NCBI GenBank assembly: GCA_025267735.1
Contig: CM046307.1
Span: forward strand, 39,051,231 to 39,115,230
Reading direction: 5' to 3'
Origin: Mactra quadrangularis
Taxonomy: Eukaryota; Mollusca; Bivalvia; Venerida; Mactridae
Length of the DNA stretch: 64,000 nt
Shown here: one piece after another, positions 19,026 to 30,897 of the stretch
Numbering within the stretch: the first letter of the stretch is position 1
Layout: each line of letters starts with the position of its first letter
Program-made: the position numbers and the translations under genes
Notes under the pieces: model-generated
What the model was told of the DNA's origin: nothing
Seen by the model: only the letters and a program-made list of their open reading frames with translations
Databases searched by the model: none

Positions 19026-20365
19026 AAAATGATATAAATTAACATACATGTAATAATTATTTATATGTATGAACCGAAAAGAAATGAGTACTTTCGCTCA
19101 ATGCAATGGCGTGACCGACCCTTTGTCCTAGGTGCTTCCTACAACAATGGTATTGAAAGACATAACAGGGGAATGGATAAAAACTTCATTATAAAGACAT
19201 AATATAGGAAAGCTCATATGTTGAAATATCACAGATTGTTCGAAATGGTTTAGTTTCGAGAACATGGAATTGCTTGGAGAAATAAACTTCTGATAAATGT
19301 AGCTTCTGTTGACTGCAGATAAGACTAGTTTACACAGTAAAGTTCCACAATTAGAACCATCAAAATCGGTAATATTAGACACGAAATAATTTTAATACAG
19401 TGGCCATTTCCTTCTCAAATTAAGCATATGGATTTTGTGACTTAAAATTCGACAGAAATATCATTATTTTGCTTAAAAGGATATACAGGCAAATGACTGT
19501 GCCAAAAGTATAGAACCAAGTTTAGTTTCTAAAGCTGTATTAAGAACGTAAGAAATCACTTACTGATAACATTTGTCACTTATAACATTCAACTGAACGA
19601 ATTAAAACATGTGGCATACAGATTGTTGAAAACGAAAGTAGGATTCTGAGGGAATCACCAAGCTATTTATAGATTTGTTACATGTCGTACTTGCTGAAAT
19701 TAAACATTTTCATTGGTCGCTTATAGTCTTCTCAACATTCTTAGGCGGTTAGGATATCTTTTTAATAGAATTATTCTATTTTTGCACATCTTATTAGTAA
19801 ATGCATATTTTAACTCTAATCTATTATAAGCTAACCTGATCCACGTGGGACTAGTTAGGTAACACTCCAAACATAAAGAGAAAATATAGAAATAGTTTGC
19901 CAAGTAATATATCAGTTTGTCTGTTTTAATCACAATTATAAAAATATTATGTAGAACCAGGAAAATTGGAACTGAAAATTTTGCCCACTAATCCCTTTAA
20001 ATCAAGCGGAACTTTACTAATGGAAAAAACTGGCCACTAATTGAACGTAGGGAAAAAAACTACCATTCCCGGAGTACATGTAATTTACCTTGTATGTATG
20101 CATGGTGGTTTGATCCGTGGTCCGGTCGGTCGCCTGTGGGCAAATCCAATATTTTAGTACGTAGATACGCATGACCTGTATACGACCTGTACTATCCGAC
20201 ATAGCCATACATGTCCATTAACCCATGAAGTTTACTCGACTAGAATGATACGTAAACTTTTTGTACTCGTGACAACCTTGTAAAAGTCTCTTAAAGTACA
20301 CCCTATTCATTTGTAAAGAGCAATTTCCATTTTATCAACCTCCTCGATTTTTTACAAAAATACAA
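19026..20365. other. Intergenic region and presumed upstream region of gene 2
   Basis: No coding-like frame. No clear TATA or initiator could be assigned. It runs up to the start codon at 20366, which is preceded by ACAA. Confidence 0.45.
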
Positions 20366-20453
20366 ATGGCTGAAATAAATAATGGATACCGTTTACAGAC
20401 ATTCGGAGTATTGATTGTTCTTTGTGCAGTAGGAATACATCCTTCATATGCAG
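20366..20453 (+). CDS. Gene 2 exon 1: signal peptide
   Basis: ATG in context ACAAATGG. 29 codons plus one base, ending at the GTATAC donor. Its end, SYA, is a plausible cleavage site. Confidence 0.78.
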
Positions 20454-23400
20454 GTATACTTTATTTTGATTTTATACATTTATATGCAGGTATACTATAT
20501 TTTGAATTTATACATTTATATGCCGAGGGTTATAGATACGTTTAATGTAGTGAATCGTGAGGTTTAGAGGTTCATATGTTAATAAACTCATAAATCAGAT
20601 CAAAATAAGCTTAATTTTATAAGCATTGCAAACTGTTAAATGATTTTAATTCTTCGTACATTTTATAGGTCGTATTCTGGTTCATGCATACATACAATTT
20701 ATGTAGGCGGATCTAGCGGGGGGTCAGGGGGTATGTGATATGTGCCTGACCACTAAATAATAGATTAATAAGGCGGTACTTTTAGTTCATGCGTATTTAT
20801 GCATTAAATATTATACGACTCTCCACTACAAAGGTGAATAGGGGAGTACGCGTACATCTCTTCAAATAGATAGGTCCAACCAGTTGGATTACTCGGATTT
20901 TACCCTTACTTTTCAATGACAATTTGCCAAAATTAATCTTAAACAACTTTTTGTGAATCTTTTCATTTGTTTGAAAATCAAGCTAAGTATTGTTAGAATT
21001 AAGAACTATCCAAATTTCATCACTTCTGTTAATATCTTCATTAACAAGAAAAATATTAGATGGAATATTTTGTTGTCCTTACATAGGACTTCAATGATAA
21101 AATCCGAGGATACCAACTGTAAGAACAATTGGATTGCTTCAGATTTTATCTAGGAAAGATAACTGACTAAAGTCCCTAATTATGCTTAAACGTATCAAAC
21201 TATTAACTTGTTAAAATGTTTCAACACTAATTATTGAAAAGTATATGAAAACCGACCTAGTTTATAGTGGCAATGTTTACATGAACATACCTGTAAACTG
21301 TATAAAGTATTTTTATTTGTTTGAACTATCAGCCCAAACAAGTGTTAGAATAATTTCGGCAGTATATTAATAGCAATTTAAATAGATCGTCTGCTTTAAC
21401 GACTGCTAATTAACTCAAACATTCAAATGAAAACGAACTATGGATAAAAGTGGATAACTGGTCACTGGGTCACTAAATGGTCCTAAGAAGGACCCCTTCA
21501 GCTCAAGCCTCCCCGAATGATAACTGACTATGGTCGTACGAATTATACAAGTATTCGCATTTCCAAAAATGCTTGAAATCGTCGTTTAGCCTTGTATTCT
21601 CCTTAGAGTAAAAACATTCAAGCGTTTTAAACTGTCCCAAGTCTATTTATAGAATACAAGAATTAGCGTACCCTGTTTACGATTTTTAAAACCATTGAGT
21701 CTATTTATAGAATACCAGGAATTAGCGCGCCCTGGTAACGATATGTAAAACCATTGATTTAGATTCGCCCTGAAGTGGGGAAGATAGGTTTGCATTTTTT
21801 CAACAAATGCGAGTTTTAAAAAGAAAAAGAAAACATTTTACAATTAGTTATGCATATTTTCTGGTGTTTGCGACTTTCTTGAAACTGGTATTAGTTCATT
21901 CATTGATACTCGTATTTTCTAGTAATACAAACAGGTAAACCGACAAAACGTGGCGTCGACGAGTCCATACACGCACCCCTGTTTGACTGTTCGACGTCTA
22001 TTTGTTTCATCATGTGACCTCAAATGCATCGTTTTTTATTGTCTTAAGGCAACCGGTGTTGACACAAAAATGCTCAAATCTTCGGATAATTGTAGCAGTT
22101 TTTAGAGTTTAGTAACAAAACACTTATGTTAAACCTGTTACAATTTTACCTCTTAAAGGTACTAGTTCATAGATTTTGTTTATTTTTTTATAGTTTCAAA
22201 ATACCATTCAGTGTCTGTATAATTGTGTCAAAAAGAATGATTCTTATTATTTAAGACAAACTGACCTATCTGTTGCAAGAAATATACATGTACAATAAAA
22301 GTCACAAAAATGCACTAAAATGGTCTATACCGTGACATACGGGGTAGATATTTACTACATGAAACATCATTATTTGTAGTTGGCACTAACATTTTCATTA
22401 TCAGAACCTTACTTTCCTGCTTCCAAAAATATTTCCATAAAATTTTGATAGTTTTAGAAAAAGTTGATATTTAAGTTGAAATCTGTGAATGAGTACCTTT
22501 AAATATTGAATACCTACATTCGTTTAACCTTATATTTTTCAGATATCACTGTTGAAGTGCTAAAAACACAATGTGGGCTGACCTTCAACTTAACTTTACA
22601 TCAGAAAATAGACTTTATTTATAATACCAGTTCTGAGGAGAATAACACCATATTCTTGAATGCTGATGATAGATGTGCCTTTCACATACTGAACATTGAT
22701 GAAGAAGCGGATACCTGTCTTGCAAAACCTCCAGACGATCTTTTAAATATAAACTGTATATTTAATTTTGAATACCATATTGGATCTTATGAACCTGGTC
22801 TGTCCAATTATCCAGTGAGTATAAGAACTTTTTGTGCAGTGTTGATGCTAAAGTTCGGAAACATTCGAATTTCACATTTTTTTGCTTCCTGTATGTCCGG
22901 TCGGGACAGTCCAGTGTATTTTTTCACACAAAAAATCTTACGAAAAAAGTTATGAAAGTCAAAGTAATAATTTTTCAGTGCAAAGTCAGAAGGATAACAA
23001 AATACGAAGTGATATTCTAACGGTATACAATATTCTACATAATTCAATATTTTTTGGGGAATTGATTAGCCAAAAGATAATGGTATTATCAATGTTTCTT
23101 GCTTTTGACTTACGATGATTTTTATCGTAAGATTTTTTGTGAAAAGCGCCACTGATTCATCAAAGACACGTTCAATACATAAAAGGAGCCTTCTCCGAAC
23201 ATGGAAGCATTTTTACCCAAGTTCAACTACTTGTTTGCATTTTCTGTATAATGCATTAACATTTATAGTTCTTATGCGTATACATGTACTTATAACTATG
23301 GGTTCGCACTTACGAATGACACTAACAAACATTCACAAAGTAAAAATAGTTCGAAGACATGTCTTTTTTATTTCATAATACATGTATCTTAACATGTGCA

Positions 23401-26400
23401 TCTGAGAATAACATATAAAAATTTCACCAGATATGTCACCAGACTACTTTTTTCGTAAAATGCGTTTTAATATGAAATAATTCCATTTGTATCAGCTAAT
23501 AAAATCACCGTCTCACGACGTTTAAAGCTATGAGAACACAATATATACTGTAATTCGTTAACACCGGCCTTTGCATCGCTTTGTCATGTCTTTGTAGAAT
23601 ATTTACAAGTTTGTTTGATAAATGTTCGTCAACAATTGTCCATTTTGTAATCACTGAAACGCAAAAATCAGCACAAAATACGTCACGCGCCAATTCGCGG
23701 CACGACGTCACCAAGGCAACGTTTTGATAATTTTGAACACCAAAACCGAAAAGACGGATCTTTAATTGACCTGTGTACTTAATTTAAGCAAGATCGAATG
23801 AAACTCGAAAATTAATTGATAAAGTGTGGAGCTACCTTAAAGCCGTATGCCCAGCTCGATTTCTACGAAAATGATTTTGTCCAGTACAATGAAAAGTCGT
23901 ATGAATAATGTACATAGTCAACTTTAAAATTTGCTTCTGAAGTTTAGTGAGCAATGTTGGTATACGTTACGATTATGGTTCCAGTTTCAGCTTCTTAAAA
24001 ACTATAGACTGGTTTAAAGGGTACCAGACAAAGGGTACCAGTGTAAAAGTTGAGGTAAATGTATCAGCAAATAAAATGTCGCCTAACTAAACTGATCTCG
24101 ATATGTAAGGAGCTAAAGACTACATTTAACTTGTAGCGCGCCGGGATTCGGAATCTCGGGTGCCAAAGGGGGTACGGTCCGAATCCTACCCGGGGAGGTT
24201 ATACCCTTCCATGAAAATTTGACAACGATGTCAATTTCCTCCTCCATTGATTAGATAATATGGAAAAGTTTCCGGTCTTGTGGTAGAGTAGATGTGTACT
24301 GGTTATAAACAAGGGTCCATGAAAACTAGGTTAGGACGTCGTAAAATGTCCTAAATTGTGTTGACACGGCGTTAAACCCAGTAAAAAAAAAAAACCATTT
24401 AACATATTGTTGTTGTTATTGTTTTCAGGAGGCAGTGAATTGTATGGACTTCTCATACATTCCCTTGTGTACGTCAAATCCTAATAGTTATGCTGTGTTT
24501 AAAAATTCAAGTGTTGTAGCAAGCAGACCATTTACAATGCAAGTATACTCAAGGAAGCGTCCAGGTACAGCCATGTTTCTATCTTTATACAAAAGGACTG
24601 CTCGTTAGGCCCTATCTCAAACTTGAATTAATTATGATTTTGTATTTATGTTTATTCACTTTTATCAATCAGAAAACAGAATCAACAAAAAGTAGGCGCC
24701 TGTAGAACCGAACATATCAATGTGCGGCAAATGGGTAAATTGTCTTGACAGTGACAGGTCCGTATGCTCACAATATGGTGATAGTGCTAAAGTGATAATC
24801 TCTTTTGAAAACTGTCTGGAAGGTATTATGAGGAAGAAAATGTGCACAGATACATTTTGTCTATTCGCACTGATAAAACGGATGCGCGGTGCAAACACGA
24901 TGTATGTAATACATGTATACATTTACATTTGTACATAGTTAGCGTCTTAGGTCGATCGGGACCGTGCCGAACGCCTTTGGTTGAAGCTAAAATAGCATTT
25001 TGTATCAGAAAATTGCTCGTGGAACACACTTGACAGTGGTAAAATGAGAGGCCAATTTATATTAAATCCATCAAGTAAAGGTAATATATATATTCTATGC
25101 GAGAAAAATACCGTCGGTTGCCAACACAGATCTAAATAAATCAAAGCGCTAATAGCGCCATCGGACATGGGGTTTTGATAGAATATAAAATCACGGGATT
25201 ATATTACAAATGGAAGCGATACCAGAGAACTTTCCCTTACATAAGACTGGTTTTAAATACGTGTACTCCAATTGTACAAAAAAACGTAACCATTGAATTG
25301 GCGCGCTCGGCCTAACATAATCATCCGCGACAAATTTTAATGAGGATTTGCTCCAGTCCGCTACAAAACATAGGAAACCCCATGAAAAAAACGGATCATA
25401 TAAAGTGTTTAGATACGGACCGTGCTAACAGCAAGTGAGACATAGCATATGACATTGTCTGTAGCATAGACCACGACCACGGTTAAAAAAGTTTTCTTCG
25501 CCTACTGTGAAACATTGCTTAACGAATCATTGTGTATTGTGCAACTATGTACATGCAAATTGAGTTGACCAATGTTAAAATTACGATCATTTCATTTTCA
25601 AGTAATATGGTATTAAATTGAATGTCATTCGGAAAAACCTCGACGATCTTCTACGCAGATAAACCTCGGATATCATAGGGTGAAAAAGTAGATCTAACAT
25701 GGATTCGGTAGAAACGTAAATTTGATGGAATTTGGTTTCAGTTGTAATATAGTCTGAAAACACAGAAATATCTCACGTGTGAGACATTGTACTGACGAAA
25801 GCGTATAACAATGTTATTTTTAAGCGTTGTACATGAAAATGATAGGTGGTCGTGTTTCAATGTAAATGTAGACAATCCATGACCGTTTGCTATACTTAAG
25901 ACTTCTGAAAGTTGTTTTGTAGCTAATTATTATAATATCATGCAAATTGTTGGGCGATATTGACTTTACACGTCCATGTATAAACAATAATAGAACTACT
26001 TGCCAGGGAGTTAATCGCCGGACATATAACCTGGTTGTATTCCTGCTACGACTGATTTCCGAGATATATCTTCCGATTGATTGAATATATTTACAGTAAC
26101 CACTACAAGCACTAGGTCTATGTTTACCACATCACCATATCAACCAACATATAACAGAAATGATGGCTCTCCTTCACGTGTTGCTACAATAGTTGGTGTG
26201 ATTGTTGCCGTTGTAATAGTAATCGCTGCAATGCTGTCAATATACTCGTATCAACGCCGTAGAAAACGACGATTCTGTAAGTAGATAATTTTATATCATT
26301 TATTGTATGTAAAGATTACAATTTATTAAACTTGAATAACTGTATTTAGTACTTTTGACCTAGGATACGATAAAACATTCAAAATATCAACAAAGTAAAA

Positions 26401-29340
26401 GCACGAAATATGAAGGTACTCGTATTTACATGTCGTCGCCTCAATCTAACAATGTCCTATCTCCATTTCTGAAAAAAATGAGATAAACAAACCAAGTGAC
26501 TTGTATGACCTTGTTCTATCTTCTAAAAAAGGTTTCGAGACTCTATCATGCCAAACAGCCCAATTCGCCAATCGTACATAATCCTATCTCCACACATTTT
26601 CCCTGCTCACAGCGTATCCATTGCTCTGTGTCCAGGACATAGATCAATGTTTGGGCTGAAAATACCGTTATCCGATCAAAATGAAGTCTTCGTCACTCGT
26701 TTTATGTTTTAATTGACACTAACAATGCTCTAAGTCTATAGAAGCTCGTTCGAACATTGCTCTATCTCCTTTCGTCCAGTCGGAGTACACAACTTGATTA
26801 TCGTGTTTTTGCTCTCCAGTGACATCATATTTTTGGTGTATACAGCAACATAGGCAGTACAAACTCAAAATTATAGAAAACGTGCACAAATACCATTATA
26901 ATGTCTTCTTTGAGATAGCGCAATGTTAAAACGAGATGCATCAAGCAAAATAAGCGAATTTTGATCTATCTCAAAACACATTTTTGCAATTTTCAGCATT
27001 ATTATTCATAATATTTCAATCATATTCTTCATGTATGTGTGGAATAACATTGTAAATGTGCCTACCAAGTCTCATGTCTATACAGACTGAAACAACGAAG
27101 ATACATGTATAACCTTTTAAACTTTTGAAGTCGATTTCCCAAAAATAAAAATTTGGTAGAGCATTGTTAGATTGAGGCGTCGATGTTTAGAGTTACAAGT
27201 AGAAGTATGCCCTATAAGCATCTTATGAGCCCCTTCTGTTGCTAGAATTGAAGGAGGGTTAGGGTATCATATTTAAATCTCTAAAAAGTATATTCTGCTT
27301 CATTAGGTTTAGAGAAAATACAACTATATGAGGAATAAATTGAAAGATAAATTGTTTACCATTCCTCGTCATGGAGTTTTTATGTTTTAGTTTACGCTTA
27401 TGCTCTCTGAAATTACGTACATGTACAATGTTTTATGTGCTATTACTTTTGTAATATTTAACAAGTTGCATTGTTAACTTCTTCTGTAGTTGTTTTTGTT
27501 ACTGTCTAAAATGTAATCCATTAGCTAGTGATTATTTTAGTATATGTAACGCACTATAAATAAAGCTTCTTGTCTAATATAGCCTTTGAAAACGTTATTT
27601 TATTTGTAGCCGGAGCACATCCAGTCAGATATGGCAATCAGTGTCCACCTTATTCCACAAATCAAGGAACGAGAGGAGACAATGGTGCATGGCAAGTTCA
27701 TGCAATGAGTTCTAGTGGAATGACACCTTCAGCCCCTCCCCAAACATATGGTCAATACGGGTATCCACAGCTTCAATCAAATCAAAATATGGACACTTGT
27801 AATGGTCAAACAACTTCAGGTATGAGCTAAAACTTGTTATATTATTAACAGAATGAAATACATTTTTTTTTTCATTCTAGAACTCTCAGTTTACAATTCT
27901 TCTACCGGCTGATTGCTTGCCTTAGAAAGCGCTGCAAATTAACCGTTTACATGTACTTTATTTTGGAACTCGTCTTTTGTGGGAATCAAAACTTATGTAT
28001 ATAACACGCTCTTTCATTGGCGTAGCTTCCTATAGGCACACAAGGCACGTGGCTACACATTTTTGAAATTTCGAAAAAATAAAAAGGCTACAATTGCCAA
28101 AAACAAAAATGCAATAAAAATTGTAGGCTGAGGGGTACGAGCAGTATTTTAAAATAATGCTCAATAAAAAAAAAACAATAACTCAGTCTAGATTCAGCCT
28201 AAGGTTAACCATAAGAAATGGTCATGATACGATGTCTAAATTACTTATAAAGGGAGGTAAGTCAAGCAGCAGTTACTGAAACTTATTGCCAGATGGCGTC
28301 ATACATGTGGAGTCACCAGACCCCCCAGACCCCCTAGGTTACCTGTTACTACACATTTATTTTGGGCAAGCTACGCCCCTGACTTTTAATTTAAAATTCA
28401 CTGTACTTTTATATCAAAGGAGGGTAATAACTTGTAAACACTCGTTAATGTTTAATTTGTTTTGCAGACCAAAAATGATATGCGATGAGAAAGTCTTAAA
28501 TCTTCTTGACCTCGCATTGTGCATTCCGATTGAACCCGTGCAGTATACAGAGTATGATAAGTCCTTAAACAAAAGGCGGTTCTAAAGTTTTAGTGGCTTA
28601 AAAGGACAGGTATTTACTGGGGCTGCTGCGAGTATCCGAGTACTCGGATATTCGCGCTCCCAACCTGAAAATCGAGTACGAATATTCGTCACGTCCGAAA
28701 TCGTCGGTTCGCGATCTATTTTTGGAAATAATGAAATAACATTTTCAGCTTAATAACCACTGAAAACAAACCGCACTACTAATGAAAATTTTGATTTAAT
28801 TCAAAATTTCGTTTGATACACATTTAAACAAAAATGTTATCACTGAAAAGTCCCATAAAAGGTCTGGTAATAGAAATGTTTGGAGTACACGGTTTTCCGT
28901 CTAGTAAAGCTTTTGTAATTCTTCACCTTTTTCGTTGTTACATAAATTCTGTATGCTTCTCCATTACCTTGTGATTCGTGGTTCGATTTGTGAATCGCTA
29001 CACATAAATCGTGGATCGGATCGTATCGCCACTTGCTCAACGATCCGCAGCCCTAGTATTTACACTGATACGAAACAGAGTGTAAAACCATCAGATCGAA
29101 TCACATTGAGTACAAAAGATGATTTAAACTACTTAATGGGATAGGGTCAATGTTTGTATTTTCATTACAGATCCACCGCCAAGTTACTCTAGTTTAGGTA
29201 TTGGTTCCTCTGACGTCACATCCGGTGATACACAATGTGATTCTGGTGGTATGGGAGATTCGTGTGGTGGTGGCGACAGTGGTGGTGGTGGTGGTGATGG
29301 TGGTGATGGTGGCGGTGATGGTGGCGGTTCATGCGATTAA
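20366..29340 (+). CDS. Single-pass membrane protein with six-Cys ectodomain and PPPSY tail
   Basis: Seen: six exons, 20366-20453, 22543-22814, 24429-24564, 26097-26276, 27610-27819 and 29171-29340. All introns are GT-AG with phases 1,0,1,1,1, giving 351 codons and TAA. Residues 1-29 form a signal peptide with a hydrophobic core VLIVLCAVGI. Residues 30-165 are an ectodomain with six cysteines and several N-x-S/T sites; I do not recognise its fold. A short Thr-rich linker leads to a transmembrane helix (about 194-215), followed by the stop-transfer run RRRKRR. The tail is Gln/Tyr/Pro-rich, has PPPSY at 297-301 and ends in Gly/Asp repeats. Known: PPxY motifs bind WW domains, for example of Nedd4-type ubiquitin ligases. 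Inferred: a type I surface protein regulated through WW-domain partners. It lies downstream of gene 1 on the same strand. The family is uncertain. Confidence 0.82.
20858..21183. mobile_element. TIR element ending AGTCAGTTAT, copy 1 (other copy 49555-49925)
   Basis: More than 300 bp colinear with 49555-49925 (TCAATGATAAAATCCGAGGA, TTGGATTGCTTCAGATTTTA). The right end GATAACTGACTAAAGTC is intact; the left end is lost. It lies in intron 1 of gene 2. Confidence 0.85.
21525..21600 (-). repeat. Dispersed repeat, copy 1 (other copy 55999-56080)
   Basis: The reverse complement shares AAGCATTTTTGGAAATGC and CGGCTAAACG-like words with 55999-56080. Confidence 0.7.
21641..21768 (+). repeat. Tandem duplication of about 64 bp
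   Basis: GTCTATTTATAGAATAC and the following GAATTAGCG...CCCTG...ACGAT occur twice in a row in intron 1 of gene 2. Confidence 0.8.
22153..22502 (-). mobile_element. TTAA-flanked TIR element (piggyBac/Kolobok type), copy 1
   Basis: It starts TTAA-AGGTACTAGTTCA and ends GAATGAGTACCT-TTAA. The second copy, in opposite orientation, is at 58691-59044 and has TTAA at both ends too. TTAA target duplication is typical of piggyBac and Kolobok superfamilies. It has no coding capacity. Its right end is 40 bases before the acceptor of gene 2 exon 2. Confidence 0.88.
22543..22814 (+). CDS. Gene 2 exon 2: ectodomain
   Basis: The acceptor ATTTTTCAG and donor GTGAGT bound it. The open frame at 22506-22955 overlaps it, but the spliced exon is bounded by these sites. 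Four cysteines and several N-glycosylation sequons are visible. Confidence 0.83.
22914..23152. mobile_element. TIR element GTGCTTTTCAC, copy 1
   Basis: The ends resemble GTGCTTTTCACAAAAATTCT and its reverse complement. The body matches 49951-50191 and 55642-55880 (TGGCTTAT-like, GTAGAATATTGTAT, inverted between copies). It lies in intron 2 of gene 2. Confidence 0.82.
24128..24394 (+). mobile_element. SINE-B, tRNA-derived
   Basis: Head with GCGCGCCGGGATT and a B-box region TCCGAATCCTACCCGGGG. Body TTATACCCTTCCATGAAAAT. Tail GGCGTTAAACCCAGT followed by a run of A. It lies in intron 2 of gene 2. Confidence 0.85.
24429..24564 (+). CDS. Gene 2 exon 3: ectodomain
   Basis: The acceptor TTGTTTTCAG and donor GTACAG bound it. 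136 nt, phase 0 in and phase 1 out, two cysteines. Confidence 0.8.
25138..25391 (+). mobile_element. Short dispersed element, copy 2
   Basis: Second copy of the element at 5013-5300, same orientation, in intron 3 of gene 2. The stretch 25392-26096 after it shows nothing recognisable. Confidence 0.72.
26097..26276 (+). CDS. Gene 2 exon 4: transmembrane helix
   Basis: The acceptor ATTTACAG and donor GTAAGT bound it. It encodes a Thr-rich stem, the helix VATIVGVIVAVVIVIAAML and the basic anchor RRRKRR. Confidence 0.88.
26433..27184. mobile_element. 750-bp TIR element in intron 4 of gene 2
   Basis: The left end reads CGCCTCAATCTAACAATG and the right end its reverse complement, CATTGTTAGATTGAGGCG. 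Inside, words like CTCTATCTCC and CCTATCTCC recur. No coding frame. Confidence 0.78.
27610..27819 (+). CDS. Gene 2 exon 5: Gln/Tyr/Pro-rich cytoplasmic segment
   Basis: The acceptor TATTTGTAG and donor GTATGA bound it, 210 nt with matching phase. Low-complexity sequence rich in Q, Y, P and S. Confidence 0.82.
28016..28386. mobile_element. GGGGCGTAGC-type TIR element, diverged
   Basis: Left GGCGTAGCTTCC and right GGGCAAGCTACGCCCC are inverted. The interior is AT-rich. It lies in intron 5 of gene 2. Confidence 0.55.
28618..29055. mobile_element. hAT-type non-autonomous element with exact 8-bp target duplication
   Basis: GTATTTAC flanks both sides (28610-28617 and 29056-29063). The ends are TGGGGCTGC and GCAGCCCTA. 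An 8-bp duplication with TAGGG-type ends is the hAT signature. Interior words (GTACTCGGAT, GGATCGGATCGTATCG) are symmetric in character. It lies in intron 5 of gene 2. Confidence 0.88.
29171..29340 (+). CDS. Gene 2 exon 6: PPPSY and Gly/Asp-rich end
   Basis: The acceptor TTTCATTACAG starts it and the frame ends at TAA 29338-29340. It opens with DPPPSYSS. The end is coded by a GGTGGTGAT-type trinucleotide repeat, so its length may vary between alleles. Confidence 0.85.
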
Positions 29341-29478
29341 AACTGACTATTTCTACGGGTGTCTTAACATATACTGTGGAAAATCATGATGGATATACAG
29401 TGAATGTCACTATTTTGACTATCAAAATCGTTGTTCATAATAGCAGAACCGTTTTAATGAAGAGATCCATTATTCTCA

Positions 29479-29484
29479 AATAAA
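29479..29484 (+). promoter_or_regulatory. Possible polyadenylation signal, gene 2
   Basis: AATAAA about 140 bases after the stop codon of gene 2. A later AATAAA lies near 30210. Confidence 0.4.
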
Positions 29485-29795
29485 GACATTGGGCCTTAAA
29501 CTCGCCACTTAACGCATATAATTTTGCAATAACTAAAATTGTATCTATAGAGGACCTTAATGATACTGAAAAATTTGTAAGCCTTATTTTAAGAATTTGA
29601 CGCCATGTGTCTATATTCTTTTTAAGAATGTTTTTATGGCGAAGAATGTGAGGAAAAAAATGTTCCAACAATGCAATCCTTGTATAATAGTGTAAATATG
29701 AATTTTAAATACACGACAAACGTATAGCATAACATATACTATTTCAGGAAGGACATATCACGTGATATATCATAAATGTAGTAGACAGAAACACA

Positions 29796-29975
29796 TACAG
29801 TATAACCTCTGCAGAGCGACCCTAGACAGAATAAACCCATTGCACAAAAACAGCTTGTGAAGCTTCCCTTAGGAGCAATTTTAATTGAATTAAACCTCTG
29901 AACAGCAACAACCTCTGAACAGCGATACCTGTAAGTCTTGGTGTTAGTGGTGTTGTTCAAAAGAGGTTGTATGGC
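29796..29975. mobile_element. Pogo/Tigger-like short TIR element (tentative)
   Basis: Left TACAGTATAACCTCTGCAGA and right AGAGGTTGTATGG are inverted around AACCTCT. Internal AACCTCTGAACAGC is repeated. Assignment rests on end similarity only. Confidence 0.5.
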
Positions 29976-30027
29976 ACAACTTTATGTAATAATTATTGTT
30001 TGTATAAAAACCTATGTATATCCTAGG

Positions 30028-30420
30028 ATGATCCAGCGGGGGGTCAGGGGGGTCCGTTCGACTTTGACCCGCGTTTAGCAGTTTACAACATCAGAATGCG
30101 ATGTGGATAACTTGTTCCATCATTTTGTATCTAGAGTATAAAATTTCCAGATTCTCAGAGCAATAATTTATGGCAGGATATAAGTGTTTGTGATGTAAAT
30201 ATATGAAAAAATAAATGATAGAAATATCACATGAATTGTTTCATTATTCTTAAATTGAATTAGGAACACTTGTCAGTTATTTTCTCCTTGCATTCGTTTT
30301 AATCATTTTGGTCCTATAAGTTGGATTACTTGGAGTCTATATAACTTGATACATTTCCACCTTACATATAGGCGGATCCAAGGGGGGGCGGACCCGGCGT
30401 ACGCCCCCCCCCCCCCCTCT
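30028..30420. mobile_element. Two GGATCC(A)GGGGG ends of the C-run family
   Basis: GATCCAGCGGGGGGTCAGGG at about 30034 and GGCGGATCCAAGGGGG at 30372, with a long C run at 30400-30418. They match the ends of 56190-56464. A similar solo end is at 20706. Confidence 0.6.
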
Positions 30421-30858
30421 AAAATTGCCCAAGGAAAGGGTTTTTTAACATAAAATATGATACTTAAATAAAAATGTATAAATATAAATGTCAAAATTTT
30501 TTGCACTCTATGCTAGCAATAAATAACAAGACTGGAACTACGCTAAAACAATGACATAAGGTACAATAATCCAAGGACAATACCTTCTAAGTATTTGTAA
30601 CATTTTGATATGATCCAACGGCTGTAAAAAATTAAATGATTATTTATATATATTATATATATTTATAACATTATATCTAGTTTTTATTGTATACCCTGGG
30701 AACGGATAGGTTCTGTATATGTGCATGAATCCCTTAGAAATGAGCTTTAGGTGTCGCAGCAACCCTGAACCCCAGGTCAAGGCTTTGTCTAGAACCCATA
30801 GTGGGCCCTTGAATGCGGACCCTAGACACCCAGTCTGCTTGTTCAGAATAGCAGGGGA

Positions 30859-30890
30859 TTAGGGTTAGGGAAGACCCTACCCTAACCCTA
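30859..30890. repeat. Telomere-like TTAGGG / CCCTAA inverted pair
   Basis: ATTAGGGTTAGGG is followed 9 bases later by CCTAACCCTA. It lies just before the 84-bp satellite. Confidence 0.7.
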
Positions 30891-30897
30891 TCTCACT

